Of a DNA stretch of 64,000 nucleotides, positions 1 to 8,852 are shown piece by piece (the stretch's first letter is position 1; each line of letters opens with the position of its first letter). A program made the translations under genes and the position numbers. The stretch comes from Neorhizobium vignae (GTDB taxonomy: Bacteria; Pseudomonadota; Alphaproteobacteria; Rhizobiales; Rhizobiaceae). Location of the stretch: contig NZ_JNNU01000002.1 of assembly GCF_000732195.1 (NCBI RefSeq), forward strand, positions 744,001 to 808,000. Direction: 5' to 3'. The notes under the pieces were generated by a model. That model made no database searches and was not told where the DNA came from. It saw only the letters and a list, made by a program, of their open reading frames with translations.

Positions 1-483
1 AAGCACGAAGGTGCTCGGATCCTTGGCGATCGCCTTCTGGGCGACGTTGTCCTTCTTCAAGCCGAACTGGTTGAGGATGAAGGCCGGCGGACCGTCGATC
101 TTGACCGACCGCTCAAACGAATAGGCGACGTCCTCGGCGGTGATCGGGTTGCCGGAGGCGAATTTCAGCCCCTGCTTGATCTTGAACGTGTAGGTCAGGC
201 CATCGTCGGAAACACTCCAACTCTCGGCGAGGTCCGGCGTGACCTTCGAGGTGTCGTTGATGTCGAGGCGGACGAGGCGGTCGTAGCTGTTGCCGTTGAT
301 CTCACCGGCCGAGAATTCGAACGCCTGGCCCGGATCGAGCGTGATGATGTCGTCGAAGGCGAGCCCGATGACGAGCGTGTCCTTCGGCGTCACCGCGAAA
401 GCCTGCGGTGCGGCGAGCAGCATCAGCGACAGCGCCGCGCTCGTGGACAACACGCGCAGCCGCTTGTTGAGTGTATTGATCAT
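1..483 (-). CDS. Peptide-type ABC transporter substrate-binding protein (SBP_bac_5), C-terminus outside window
   Basis: The first 161 codons are in the window; the rest runs off the left edge. The N-terminus is a Sec signal peptide of about 30 residues ending LLAAPQAFA. The mature start resembles the DppA/OppA family: a TLVIGLAFDDIITLDPG stretch, then a typical SBP_bac_5 segment around DLAESWSVSDDGLTYTF and GNPITAEDVAYSFER. It would bind di- or oligopeptides in the periplasm and hand them to a permease encoded further left. It follows the M19 dipeptidase by 47 bases on the same strand, which fits dipeptide uptake and cleavage. Ligand specificity cannot be read from this fragment. Confidence 0.85.
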   Translation of the reverse strand, partial: MINTLNKRLRVLSTSAALSLMLLAAPQAFAVTPKDTLVIGLAFDDIITLDPGQAFEFSAGEINGNSYDRLVRLDINDTSKVTPDLAESWSVSDDGLTYTFKIKQGLKFASGNPITAEDVAYSFERSVKIDGPPAFILNQFGLKKDNVAQKAIAKDPSTFVL

Positions 484-530
484 GGTCTGCATTCCCCTGT
501 TTTTTGTTCGTTGGACCTTTGGAAAGAAGC

Positions 531-1580
531 CTATTCGTGCCAGGCCTTCCCCAAAACTCTGAGCCAGTTTTCCCGGCATAGCTTTTTCAGCTCTGCGTCA
601 GCGTAGCCCGCTCCCTTGAGCGCCGCAACCAGATTTTGATTGCCCGCAGCATCATGTATTTCTTCGGGAATCGAGGCGCCGTCGAAGTCCGATCCGAGCG
701 CCACGTGATCGATGCCCATGCGCTGCACCAAGTGGTCGATATGGCGCACCATGTCCGAAAGCGGCGTGGCGACATTGTCGCGCCCGTCGGGGCGCAGCAT
801 GGTCACCGCGTAGTTGAGACCGACGAGGCCGCCGCTTTCCTTGACCGCATCGAGCTGTTTGTCGGTGAGGTTGCGGGCGACCGGCGTCAGCGCATGCGCG
901 TTCGAATGGCTGGCGATCAGCGGCTGGTCGGAAGTCCTGGCGACATCCCAGAACCCCTTCTCGGTAATGTGGGCGAGATCGATCAATATGCCGAGCGTGT
1001 TGCAGGCCTTGACCAGTTCGAAGCCATGGTCGGTGAGGCCGGGGCCGGTGTCGGGCGACATCGGATAGGCGAAGGGCACGCCATGGCCGAAAATGTTGTG
1101 GCGGCTCCAGACGGGGCCTAGCGAACGCAGGCCGGCGGCGTAGAAGACTTCGAGATTGTCGAGATCCGCATCGATCGCCTCGCAGCCTTCCATATGCATG
1201 ACGGCGGCAAAACTGCCCTCGTCCATCGCCTTGCGGATATCGGCGGTCGAATGGCAGAGCCGCCAGGCGCCGGCGCGGTCGAGGCGGAGCGCAATTGACG
1301 CCATTTCGAGCGCGGTCGTCAGCGACGGAAGATGATCGAGCGGGACGGATAGCGGCGTGACGTAGTGACCCTTCTGATCGGGTTCCTTCAGAACCAGTTC
1401 GCCGGACGGGATATAGATGGCGCAGAGGCCGCCTGCGAGACCGCCGGCCTTGGCGCGCGGCCCGTCGATATGGCCGTTCGGGGTGCCGGTTGCAAATTCG
1501 GCAATCGGGTCGCCGCCTGCCTTCATGTTCCGCCAGAGCCGCAGGAGCACGTCGTTATGGCCGTCGAACACCAGTTCCAT
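531..1580 (-). CDS. Membrane dipeptidase family (peptidase M19)
   Basis: 349 aa, the usual length for renal-dipeptidase-like zinc enzymes that hydrolyse dipeptides. The metal-binding HxD is at residues 8-10 (FDGHNDVLLR), followed by the bridging Glu region (MHMEGCEAID), the later histidines (IDLAHITEKG and IASHSNAHA) and the C-terminal Asp motif (ALGSDFDGA). No signal peptide is visible, so it is probably cytoplasmic. It lies just upstream of the peptide-type binding protein gene, and 92 bases after the phosphoribosyltransferase gene, so it may be the first gene of a dipeptide-utilisation unit or the tail of the purine operon. D- or L-dipeptide preference cannot be told. Confidence 0.9.
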   Translation of the reverse strand: MELVFDGHNDVLLRLWRNMKAGGDPIAEFATGTPNGHIDGPRAKAGGLAGGLCAIYIPSGELVLKEPDQKGHYVTPLSVPLDHLPSLTTALEMASIALRLDRAGAWRLCHSTADIRKAMDEGSFAAVMHMEGCEAIDADLDNLEVFYAAGLRSLGPVWSRHNIFGHGVPFAYPMSPDTGPGLTDHGFELVKACNTLGILIDLAHITEKGFWDVARTSDQPLIASHSNAHALTPVARNLTDKQLDAVKESGGLVGLNYAVTMLRPDGRDNVATPLSDMVRHIDHLVQRMGIDHVALGSDFDGASIPEEIHDAAGNQNLVAALKGAGYADAELKKLCRENWLRVLGKAWHE

Positions 1581-1672
1581 GAAGTCTATTCCCGATTGTC
1601 TTGTGAAAGTTCCAAGGTGAGCAATGCGGCGATCCTAGCCAGCCGCTCCTCTTTCGCAAGCCGGAAAACGCG

Positions 1673-2350
1673 TCAAGCCGTCCAGCTCCCCTCGCCCGCC
1701 TTCTTCAGCATCGGGGTCCTGAAAACGCTTGCCACACGCGGCCGCCATTCCTTGCCGAACGCATCGAGCTTGTCGTGCCAGCGCTCCGATTGCAGCATGG
1801 CCGCACCGATGACCACCGGCTCGATTCCGAGCGAAGCCATCAGCGTCAGGCCGGAGACGATCGAGGTGCCGCTGGAAATCACGTCGTCGATGAGGGCGAC
1901 ACGCCTGCCCTTTATCAGCGGCAGCATGCGCGGATCGGCATAAAGCCGTTTCTGCTGTTCCGGTGTGGTGATCGAGGACAGCGGCACCGACAGGTTTTCG
2001 TCGTACCAGAATTTTCGCGAGGTCCCGAGCGGCACGTAGCGCAGGTGGCCGAGCGCGCGGGCGACGGCAGCCGCAAGCGTCAGACCCAAAGTCGGCAGGC
2101 CGACGATGACTTCCGGGCGAAAAGCGGCGATCTTCGGTGCAAGATCGGCGGCAAGCGCATCTTGGACGTCGAAACTCGCCTGGTTGATGATGAGGGAGGC
2201 GAGCGCATGCTCTCCGTCGGCGAGCGGCCGGATCGGCAGCCTGATCTGGCTGCCGTCATCGAGCGTTGCCGGGAAGAAGCCGGAAAACGGCCCGGCCCGA
2301 TCGAACGAACCTGCCGGATGGACGTCCTGCCAGAAATCATGCGGCTGCAT
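1673..2350 (-). CDS. Phosphoribosyltransferase-family protein
   Basis: 225 aa, type I PRTase fold. The PRPP-binding loop is clear: VALIDDVISSGTSI near residue 150, with two acidic residues followed by a small-residue loop. A VIVGLPTLGLTLAAAVA segment precedes it, as in adenine, xanthine and orotate phosphoribosyltransferases. The gene starts 9 bases after the adenine deaminase stop codon and is evidently cotranscribed with it. In that setting the likely job is converting a free purine base to its nucleotide with PRPP. The exact base is not determinable; the protein is longer than Apt and has an unusual N-terminal extension of about 50 residues. Confidence 0.8.
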   Translation of the reverse strand: MQPHDFWQDVHPAGSFDRAGPFSGFFPATLDDGSQIRLPIRPLADGEHALASLIINQASFDVQDALAADLAPKIAAFRPEVIVGLPTLGLTLAAAVARALGHLRYVPLGTSRKFWYDENLSVPLSSITTPEQQKRLYADPRMLPLIKGRRVALIDDVISSGTSIVSGLTLMASLGIEPVVIGAAMLQSERWHDKLDAFGKEWRPRVASVFRTPMLKKAGEGSWTA

Positions 2351-2359
2351 TCGCTTTTC

Positions 2360-4147
2360 CTATTCGAGAATTTCGAGGATCGGCGATTCCAATAGCGTGC
2401 CGGTGGCGACGTCGGCAATGCCGCGATCCGTCTGGTGCGGGCCGGGATTGCAGGCAAGCGTCGCGCCGAAACAGGCCTTGAACACGAGATAGGGCGGCTG
2501 CCAGTCGACGAGGCGGTCCATGGCGGCGCGGATTTGTCTGAAACCTTCGGCCACCTCCGCCATCGGCGCCTCCGAGACGAGGCCGGAAAGCGGCAGCGGC
2601 AACAGCACTTCGACCTTGCCGCCGGTTGCCACCGCCATGCCGCCGCCGGCCTCGATCACCGCATTGGCAGCAGCGGCCATGTCGGCCGGATCGGACCCGA
2701 AGACGGTGAGGTTGTGGCTGTCATGCGCAAGCGTGGTGGCGAATGCACCCTTCCAGGTGCCCCAGCCGGTCAGGAACCCAAGACGGGTGCGGCTGTCGGC
2801 GCGGCCGTGGCGGTGGGTCACGGCGATCAACGTCGTGCCCTCCGGGGGTACCACGTAGCCATCGACGACATCCGCATCCGTCTGCCCCCAGTTCGTGAAG
2901 CGCGGGCGATCGATCGTCGCGAGCCTGACTCTGCGGCCCTCGGCGGGCAGTTTGAAATCTTCCGCCCGAAGCGGCTCGAGCTTGACCGAATCCTGCAGAA
3001 CGCAGGGGTCGGTCGCATGGAGTTCGACCGTCATCACGCCGTCACGCGCGATCAGCGTGCCGCTGGCAAAAACGTGGCGGGCGCGGAAATCCGCAAGATC
3101 CTCGAAGAGCACGATATCGGCCCGGCGACCTGCGGCGATCAGGCCGAGGTCGGTGCGACCGAGGCGCGCCGAAGCGTTGAGTGTCGCCGCCTGCAGCGCC
3201 CATTCCGGTTTCATGCCATAGCGCACCAGCCGGCGCACCACGTCGTCGAGGCCGCCGCCCTGAACGAGATCGTCCGGAAAAACATCGTCGGTGCAGAGCG
3301 TCACCGTCTGCGGCAGGCGGCCAAGTGTGTTGAGTGCCTCGACGAATTCCGGCAACAGATGATCGTGGGATCCGCGCATCTCGATGGTCAGGCCCGCACG
3401 CAGCTTGGCCATCAGGTCGGCAGCGGAGACGAGTTCGTGGTCTGACGTAATGCCCGACGCCATGAAGGCTGCGAGGTCAGGCCCTACGAGACTGCGGGCA
3501 TGGCCGCAGACCAGCTTTTCGGACACCAGCGCCGCCTGGACGATGGCGCTCATGCGCGGATCGCGATCGATGACGCCGCGCATGTTCATGACTTCGGCAA
3601 GCCCGCCGATCTTGGGCCAGAACAGCATTTCCTCGATCGTCGCCGCGTTGAAATCGGCGCCGGCCATTTCGAGACCGGGCGCCGACGGCACGCAGGACGG
3701 CGCCAGAACGACGGCGCGCAACGGCAGCGGCTTCGCCGCCTCCAGTGCCCAGGCCACACCTTCTGTCCCGTGCACATTGCCGAATTCATGCGGGTCCCAG
3801 ACGACCGTCGTCACCCCGCGCGGCAGCACGGCGCCCGCATAGGTCGCCGGCGTCACCATCGAACTTTCGATATGCATATGCGTGTCGATGAGACCCGGCG
3901 AGATGAACGTGCCCGTCGCGTCGATGATCTCCGCGGCATCCGAGCGGGAGCCGGTCTCATGGACGCTGGCGATTAGAGGGCCGACGAGGCCGATATCGGC
4001 CGCACGCAGCTCACCGGTCACCATGTCGACCAGCGTCCCGCCCGATATCAGGATGTCGAACGGCGCATCGCCACGCGCGGCGGTAACGGCACGGTCGCGC
4101 AGGCCCGGTTCGGTGAATTCCTGTACACTCGAGATGATACTCTTCAC
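2360..4147 (-). CDS. ade: Adenine deaminase
   Basis: 595 aa, normal length for the amidohydrolase-type adenine deaminase, which converts adenine to hypoxanthine and ammonia. The N-terminal metal site is ISPGLIDTHMHIESSM near residue 92. Further metal-ligand regions include VVWDPHEFGNVHG, VCGHARSL and ITSDHELVS, and the Asp motif is LCTDDVFPDDL. Its start overlaps the nucleoside hydrolase stop by 4 bases (ATGA), so the two are translationally coupled. With the hydrolase upstream and the phosphoribosyltransferase downstream it forms a nucleoside-to-base-to-nucleotide salvage route. Confidence 0.95.
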   Translation of the reverse strand: MKSIISSVQEFTEPGLRDRAVTAARGDAPFDILISGGTLVDMVTGELRAADIGLVGPLIASVHETGSRSDAAEIIDATGTFISPGLIDTHMHIESSMVTPATYAGAVLPRGVTTVVWDPHEFGNVHGTEGVAWALEAAKPLPLRAVVLAPSCVPSAPGLEMAGADFNAATIEEMLFWPKIGGLAEVMNMRGVIDRDPRMSAIVQAALVSEKLVCGHARSLVGPDLAAFMASGITSDHELVSAADLMAKLRAGLTIEMRGSHDHLLPEFVEALNTLGRLPQTVTLCTDDVFPDDLVQGGGLDDVVRRLVRYGMKPEWALQAATLNASARLGRTDLGLIAAGRRADIVLFEDLADFRARHVFASGTLIARDGVMTVELHATDPCVLQDSVKLEPLRAEDFKLPAEGRRVRLATIDRPRFTNWGQTDADVVDGYVVPPEGTTLIAVTHRHGRADSRTRLGFLTGWGTWKGAFATTLAHDSHNLTVFGSDPADMAAAANAVIEAGGGMAVATGGKVEVLLPLPLSGLVSEAPMAEVAEGFRQIRAAMDRLVDWQPPYLVFKACFGATLACNPGPHQTDRGIADVATGTLLESPILEILE

Positions 4148-5067
4148 CAGCTTGCCTCTGCCCGCAGTGTTTCAAGAATGATGGCTCTCGCCTTTTCGAC
4201 GTCGATATCGACGCCATAGGCCGCGTTGAATTCGCCCCGGCCGGTGCGCGTCTCGACCACGGTGCGGCCGCGCGTCAGCGTGCCGGACAGTTCGACATCG
4301 ATGCGCGCCTCGCGCCAGGTGACATGTTCCGGAAAGGCGAAGGCGACGGCCGCGACCGCATCGTAAAGCGCCATGGCCGGACGACCACGGCTGGTGGCGA
4401 TCGCCACGAACCCGGCGAGAAGATCGGCAACCAGGTCCGCGTTACGCCCGCCAGCAGCCCGGATCGGCGCCACATCGTCCGGTGCGCAGAGCACCTTGCG
4501 GCAGAGATCGAGATCGATCATCCGCAACGGGATCTTGTGAGCGAGCACGATCGCCAACGCTTCCGGGTCGGCAAAGGCGTTGAACTCCGCGGATGCGGTA
4601 TGATTGCCGTTGGTGACCCCGCCGCCCATCCAGGTGAGATCGGTGATTTTGGCCGCAAGATCCGGCCGGGCGAGCGCCAATGCCGCGATATTGGTGAGCG
4701 GGCCAAGCGCCATGACGCGGCGTTTGCCCTCGCCCTTTTCGAGCCAGGAACAGAGCGCCTCGAAGGCATCGGTATGAAACGCATCCGGCGCTTCGGGCAA
4801 GGCCCGGCCCGCGGTCGGGATACCGGTCTGGCCTAGTATGCCTGTCGCAGTCTCCATTTTGGCCAGCACCGGTGCAGCGCGTCCGGCATGGACCGGGAAG
4901 GGCCAGACGAAAGCGGAGGCCGCGCCGGCTGCATTGCGGCGGACATGCTCGATAGGCGCGTTGCCGAAGACCAGTGAAACGCCGTCGACGCCGAGCCCCG
5001 CATGCGCTGCGACCATGATCGCAGCGATGTCGTCGAAACCCATGTCCGTGTCGATCCAGATACCCAT
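4144..5067 (-). CDS. Nucleoside hydrolase (IUNH family)
   Basis: 307 aa. The ATG at 5067 was chosen because it places the family Asp cluster at the N-terminus: MGIWIDTDMGFDDIA, the calcium- and ribose-binding DxDxGxDD motif (here with Met in place of the usual Pro). GPLTNIAALALARPDLA and the WMGGGVTNGNHTASAEFNAFADPEAL segment (NxxAEFN) are both diagnostic. It cleaves the N-glycosidic bond of ribonucleosides to base and ribose. It sits directly between the ABC ATPase gene (stop 12 bases upstream) and adenine deaminase, so the transporter probably imports its substrate. The preferred nucleoside is not readable from sequence. Confidence 0.92.
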   Translation of the reverse strand: MGIWIDTDMGFDDIAAIMVAAHAGLGVDGVSLVFGNAPIEHVRRNAAGAASAFVWPFPVHAGRAAPVLAKMETATGILGQTGIPTAGRALPEAPDAFHTDAFEALCSWLEKGEGKRRVMALGPLTNIAALALARPDLAAKITDLTWMGGGVTNGNHTASAEFNAFADPEALAIVLAHKIPLRMIDLDLCRKVLCAPDDVAPIRAAGGRNADLVADLLAGFVAIATSRGRPAMALYDAVAAVAFAFPEHVTWREARIDVELSGTLTRGRTVVETRTGRGEFNAAYGVDIDVEKARAIILETLRAEASW

Positions 5068-5078
5068 GTCAGCAAATC

Positions 5079-6104
5079 CTACACGAATCGCGAGAGCGGC
5101 GCGGCCTTTTCGGCCGGCAGGTCGAAGGTGAGGCCGGCACCCAGCGCATGCGGCGGCTGGCTTGCCTCGACCTCTGCCTTGATCGGGCCAAGCGCGGTAT
5201 CGAGCAGGTATTCCCGTGCGTCGCCGGCGAAGGAAGTACCGCGCACGGTGCCCTGGAAAGGACCTGTCCCCAGGGTCACCATACGCGGCCGCCAAGCAAG
5301 GCCCGCCGCTGAAGGGGCCTTGCCCGAGAGATCGATGAGACCTGCGCTGGTCTTCATCTTTCCGTTTTCGAGCGGGAAAATGTTTTCGAACCCGACGAAG
5401 TCTGCAACGAAGGACGATGTCGGGCGGTTGTAGATGTCTTCCGGCGAACCGATCTGCTCTATCTTACCGCTCTTCATGACCACAATGCGGTCGGCGAGCG
5501 CCAAAGCTTCGGCCTGGTCGTGAGTGACGAAGATCATTGTCACGCCGGTCTCCTTCTGGACGCGCTGCAGCTCGGTGCGCATTTCCAGCCGAAGGCGGGC
5601 GTCGAGATTGGACAGCGGCTCGTCGAGCAGCAGAACCTTCGGCTCCATCACCATCGAACGCGCGAGCGCCACGCGCTGCTGCTGGCCGCCGGAAAGCTCG
5701 GCCGGCTTGCGGTTGGCGAACGTCGAAAGGCCGACGGATTTCAGGCCGGACTGGACCTTCGTCTCGAGCTCCGTACCACGCATGCCCTTGAGCTTCAGCC
5801 CGAAGGCGACGTTCTCGTAGACGGAGAGATGCGGGAACAGCGCATAGGACTGGAACATCAGGCCGACAGCGCGTTTGTTGGCGGGCATGCGGGTGATGTC
5901 GGCACCGTCTAGGCGGACATGGCCGCTTTTCACCGCCAGCAGGCCGGCGATCGCCCGCATCGTCGTCGTCTTGCCGCAGCCGGAAGGGCCGAGCAGCGCG
6001 ATCAGTTCGCCTTTGCGGATGTCGAGATCGAGGTTCGCGACGGCGACGGAATCGCCATAGGCGAGCGTCAGCTTTTCGAGCGAGAGATAGGACGCATCAG
6101 ACAT
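5079..6104 (-). CDS. ABC transporter ATP-binding protein, PotA-like
   Basis: 341 aa with all nucleotide-binding motifs: Walker A GPSGCGKTT, signature LSGGQQQR, Walker B VLLLDEP, switch His in FVTHD. A C-terminal TOBE-like regulatory domain is typical of the spermidine/putrescine and iron family (PotA, FbpC). The start at 6104 (MSDASYLSLEKL) overlaps the upstream permease stop by 8 bases; a start 10 codons earlier is possible but lengthens the overlap. It energises the two permeases and binding protein of this operon. Gene context points to a purine or nucleoside ligand rather than a polyamine. Confidence 0.92.
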   Translation of the reverse strand: MSDASYLSLEKLTLAYGDSVAVANLDLDIRKGELIALLGPSGCGKTTTMRAIAGLLAVKSGHVRLDGADITRMPANKRAVGLMFQSYALFPHLSVYENVAFGLKLKGMRGTELETKVQSGLKSVGLSTFANRKPAELSGGQQQRVALARSMVMEPKVLLLDEPLSNLDARLRLEMRTELQRVQKETGVTMIFVTHDQAEALALADRIVVMKSGKIEQIGSPEDIYNRPTSSFVADFVGFENIFPLENGKMKTSAGLIDLSGKAPSAAGLAWRPRMVTLGTGPFQGTVRGTSFAGDAREYLLDTALGPIKAEVEASQPPHALGAGLTFDLPAEKAAPLSRFV

Positions 6105-6879
6105 AACGGGAGAACCCCAGGAAACGTTCGGCAATGAAAACGATGCCGATGGAGAGGAAGGCGAGCAGCGACGAAAGCGCTGCGACGGAGGGATCGAAGA
6201 CGATTTCCATATAGGCGATCATGTCGACCGGCAGGGTGCGCACGCCAGGCCCCGAGAGGAACAGCGACACCGGCACCTGGTTGAAACTGGTAACGAAGCC
6301 GAGGATGAAGGCCGACATGATGCCGCCGCGGATGTTCGGCATCACCACCCGGAAGAAGGCGCCGAGCCGCGAGGAGCCGAGCAGCACTGCCGCTTCTTCA
6401 ATATCGGAGCGCAGATTGTCGAGGCTGGCCGAGACGACGCGCACCGCATAGGGAAGCACCAGCGCAGTGTGGGCGAGGAACAATGCCAGCGTGATGCCGA
6501 CCTGGAAGGGGACGACAATGTAGCGCAGCAGCGCCAGGCCGACGATGATGCCCGGAACGATGATCGGCGCCGAAACGATGGTGCGGACGATCTCGGCGCC
6601 TGGCAGCTTGTAGCGCGACAGGGCATAGGAGGCCGGGATGCCGAGGACAAGCGCCGCCGCCGTACCGCCGATCGCCAAAAACAGCGACATGCCGAACGAG
6701 GCACGGAAACTCTCGACCGTGAAGACCTTGGCGATCCAGCGCAGCGAAAATCCCTGCGGCGGGAAGGCAAGCGTCTCGCCGGCCGAGAAGGAGGCGGCGA
6801 CGATGATCAGGAACGGCCCGATCAGGAAGGCGATCACCAAGAGAAGCGTGATGGGGATGAAGAGGCTGCGCGCGGTCAT
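6097..6879 (-). CDS. ABC transporter permease, PotC-like
   Basis: 260 aa integral membrane protein of the MetI-like fold with about six hydrophobic segments, the first at residues 7-28. The cytoplasmic EAA loop that docks on the ATPase is recognisable as SDIEEAAVLLGSSRLGAFF near residue 160. It starts inside the end of the preceding permease gene (4-base ATGA overlap), so the permeases are probably made in equal amounts. It forms the inner-membrane channel with the PotB-like partner. Confidence 0.9.
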   Translation of the reverse strand: MTARSLFIPITLLLVIAFLIGPFLIIVAASFSAGETLAFPPQGFSLRWIAKVFTVESFRASFGMSLFLAIGGTAAALVLGIPASYALSRYKLPGAEIVRTIVSAPIIVPGIIVGLALLRYIVVPFQVGITLALFLAHTALVLPYAVRVVSASLDNLRSDIEEAAVLLGSSRLGAFFRVVMPNIRGGIMSAFILGFVTSFNQVPVSLFLSGPGVRTLPVDMIAYMEIVFDPSVAALSSLLAFLSIGIVFIAERFLGFSRYV

Positions 6880-7718
6880 GCCTGGCTCCTCTGCTTGTTG
6901 CGGGCCGTGGCGACCCGCTTGAGGAGAATGTTGGCGGCAAAGCTCATGACGATCAGGATGAAGGCGATGACGCTTGCAGCGACGAAATTGTTGGAGACCG
7001 CAACCTGCTGGTAGAGCAGCGTTTCGAGCATCAGGACCTTGGAACCGCCGAGGATCGCGGGGGTGATATAGGCGGTCAGCGAGCCGGTGAAGACCAGCGT
7101 CCCGCCGATCACGAGGCCTTCCTTGGTGAGCGGCAGCACGACCTTCCAGAACACCTGGAACCAGTTGGCTCCGAGGACGCGGGCTGCCGGAATGGCGTCC
7201 TTCGGCATGTTTTCGAGCGCCGAAATCAGCGAGATGATCATCAACGGCAGGAAGAGCTGCAGCAGGCCGATGAAAATAGCCGTCTCCGAGAATAGGATGC
7301 GCAGCGGCGCCTCGGTGATGCCGAGCGCCTGGAAAGCCTGGTTGACGATGCCGGTGCGGCCGAGGATGACGATCCAGGCATAGGTGCGGGCGACCGGCGA
7401 GATCATCAGCGGCAGCACCACGAGGCCTGTGACCTTGCCCTTGGCGCCGGGTTCCAGGCTGACGATCGCGAACGCCGCCGCATAACCGATCACCGCAGAG
7501 GCGACCGTAACGAGGGCGCTGAGCCTGAGCGTGCGCAGGAACACTGTCTGGTTCAGCGAATTGGAGAAGAAGTCCGTATAGGCGGAAATCGTCCAGCCCC
7601 CGGTCGGCGCGCGAAATCCATCCGATAGCAGGATCACGACAGGCACGAGAAACACCGCCGCCGCGAAGATCGCGGCCGGCAGCGCAAGTGCCAGCGCTTC
7701 AGCCCTGTTCTGGAACAT
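6876..7718 (-). CDS. ABC transporter permease, PotB-like
   Basis: 280 aa from the ATG at 7718 (MFQNRAEALALALPAAIF), preceded by an AGGA ribosome-binding sequence. An upstream start 20 codons earlier would add a charged, non-conserved leader. The protein has about six transmembrane segments and an EAA loop, AIPAARVLGANWFQVFWK. It is separated from the binding-protein gene by 99 bases containing a strong stem-loop, the usual arrangement when the binding protein is needed in excess of the membrane components. Confidence 0.9.
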   Translation of the reverse strand: MFQNRAEALALALPAAIFAAAVFLVPVVILLSDGFRAPTGGWTISAYTDFFSNSLNQTVFLRTLRLSALVTVASAVIGYAAAFAIVSLEPGAKGKVTGLVVLPLMISPVARTYAWIVILGRTGIVNQAFQALGITEAPLRILFSETAIFIGLLQLFLPLMIISLISALENMPKDAIPAARVLGANWFQVFWKVVLPLTKEGLVIGGTLVFTGSLTAYITPAILGGSKVLMLETLLYQQVAVSNNFVAASVIAFILIVMSFAANILLKRVATARNKQRSQA

Positions 7719-7744
7719 GGTGGTTCGATCCTGTTCAATAAGTC

Positions 7745-7781
7745 GGGATGCGGACAGGCATTTGCGCGCTGCCCGCATCCC
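7745..7781 (-). promoter_or_regulatory. Intercistronic stem-loop between binding-protein and permease genes
   Basis: A 13-position stem (7745-7757 with 7769-7781) closes an 11-base loop. The only imperfect pair is G-U in the minus-strand transcript but A-C on the plus strand, so the structure favours the minus-strand mRNA. A second small hairpin (7784-7797) lies just before it. Likely an mRNA-stabilising or partial terminator structure that raises binding protein over permease synthesis. Confidence 0.6.
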
Positions 7782-7817
7782 TCAGCCTTGGGAGGCTATT
7801 CCGTGGTTGCGTTGACC

Positions 7818-8852
7818 TTACTGGCCGACCTTCTCGTTCCAGGTCTTGATCCAGCCGGCACGGTTATCGAGTGCGACGGCGGACGGGATCAGCTTCAGGC
7901 TCTTTGCCGTTTCCTCGCCATAGGTGAGGTTGTTGGCGATCGCCTCCGAAAGCTTGACATCCTTGTTGGACGGGCTGTCGATCAGCTTTTCGGCGAGCTT
8001 GGTCTGGACTTCGGTCGAGAGCCAGAAATCCATGAACTGCAGCGCGAGGTCGCGGTTCTTGGAGCCTTTGGTGACGGTCATGACGTTCATGCCGCCCGTC
8101 TGGCCTTCCTTCGGCATGGCCCAGGCGATCGGGAAGCCGAGCTTGGTGAAAGGCGCCCAGGTGAAGCGGCCGATCGGCGCTGCCCAGATTTCTTCCTGCT
8201 GCATCAGCTGCACCAGCTGCGACGACTTTTCGTAGAAGGTGACGATCTCGCCCTTCTTGGCGCCAACCGCTTCGATCGGAGCCTTCAGGTCCGGGGTGTC
8301 CTTGGCAAGCGCAAGGCCGAGCATATAGAGCGCCGGCGGGCCCTGGTTGGTGGTGACGTTCGGCCATGCGACATGGCTTGCATATTCCGGCTTCAGAAGA
8401 TCGGCCCAGCTGTCGATCTTCATCTTGTCGGAACGATAGGCGATCGAGGTGGCATAGAACGTGTAACCGACGCTCATGCCGTCGCCGTTCGGATCCTTGG
8501 CAATGTCATAGAGCTTGCCGAAATTCGAAAGCTTCGATGTGTCGACCTTGTCGATCAGGCCGGCACGCGAGGCAGCCAGCGCATCCGCCATCGAGATGAC
8601 GGCCATGTCGACGACCGGGTTGGCCTTGTTGGCCTCCATCTTGGCGAGGCGCTCGACGCTGTTGCCGGTCTCGACAACCAGCTTGCAGCCGCAGATCTTC
8701 TGGAAGGGTTCGTAGACGATCTGCTTGTATTCGTCCTGGGCGAGCGCATAGACGGAAATCGTCAGCGTTTTTTCCTGGGCGAGAGCCGGGGTTTGCGCGG
8801 CACTCATGGCGAGCATCAGGGCGGCGCCCGACGCAAGAATGACCTTGTTCAT
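7818..8852 (-). CDS. ABC transporter substrate-binding protein, PotD/PotF-like
   Basis: 344 aa with a Sec signal peptide of about 25 residues (MNKVILASGAALMLAMSAAQ then TPALAQ). The mature protein matches the SBP_bac_8/PotD family that binds polyamines and related small cations in the periplasm. It starts at 8852, overlapping the LacI gene stop by 4 bases (ATGA), so regulator and binding protein are coupled. The family suggests polyamines, but every enzyme in the operon acts on nucleosides or bases, so a purine-type ligand is inferred. The reading frame stays open far upstream, but that is high-GC artefact, not an N-terminal extension. Confidence 0.88.
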   Translation of the reverse strand: MNKVILASGAALMLAMSAAQTPALAQEKTLTISVYALAQDEYKQIVYEPFQKICGCKLVVETGNSVERLAKMEANKANPVVDMAVISMADALAASRAGLIDKVDTSKLSNFGKLYDIAKDPNGDGMSVGYTFYATSIAYRSDKMKIDSWADLLKPEYASHVAWPNVTTNQGPPALYMLGLALAKDTPDLKAPIEAVGAKKGEIVTFYEKSSQLVQLMQQEEIWAAPIGRFTWAPFTKLGFPIAWAMPKEGQTGGMNVMTVTKGSKNRDLALQFMDFWLSTEVQTKLAEKLIDSPSNKDVKLSEAIANNLTYGEETAKSLKLIPSAVALDNRAGWIKTWNEKVGQ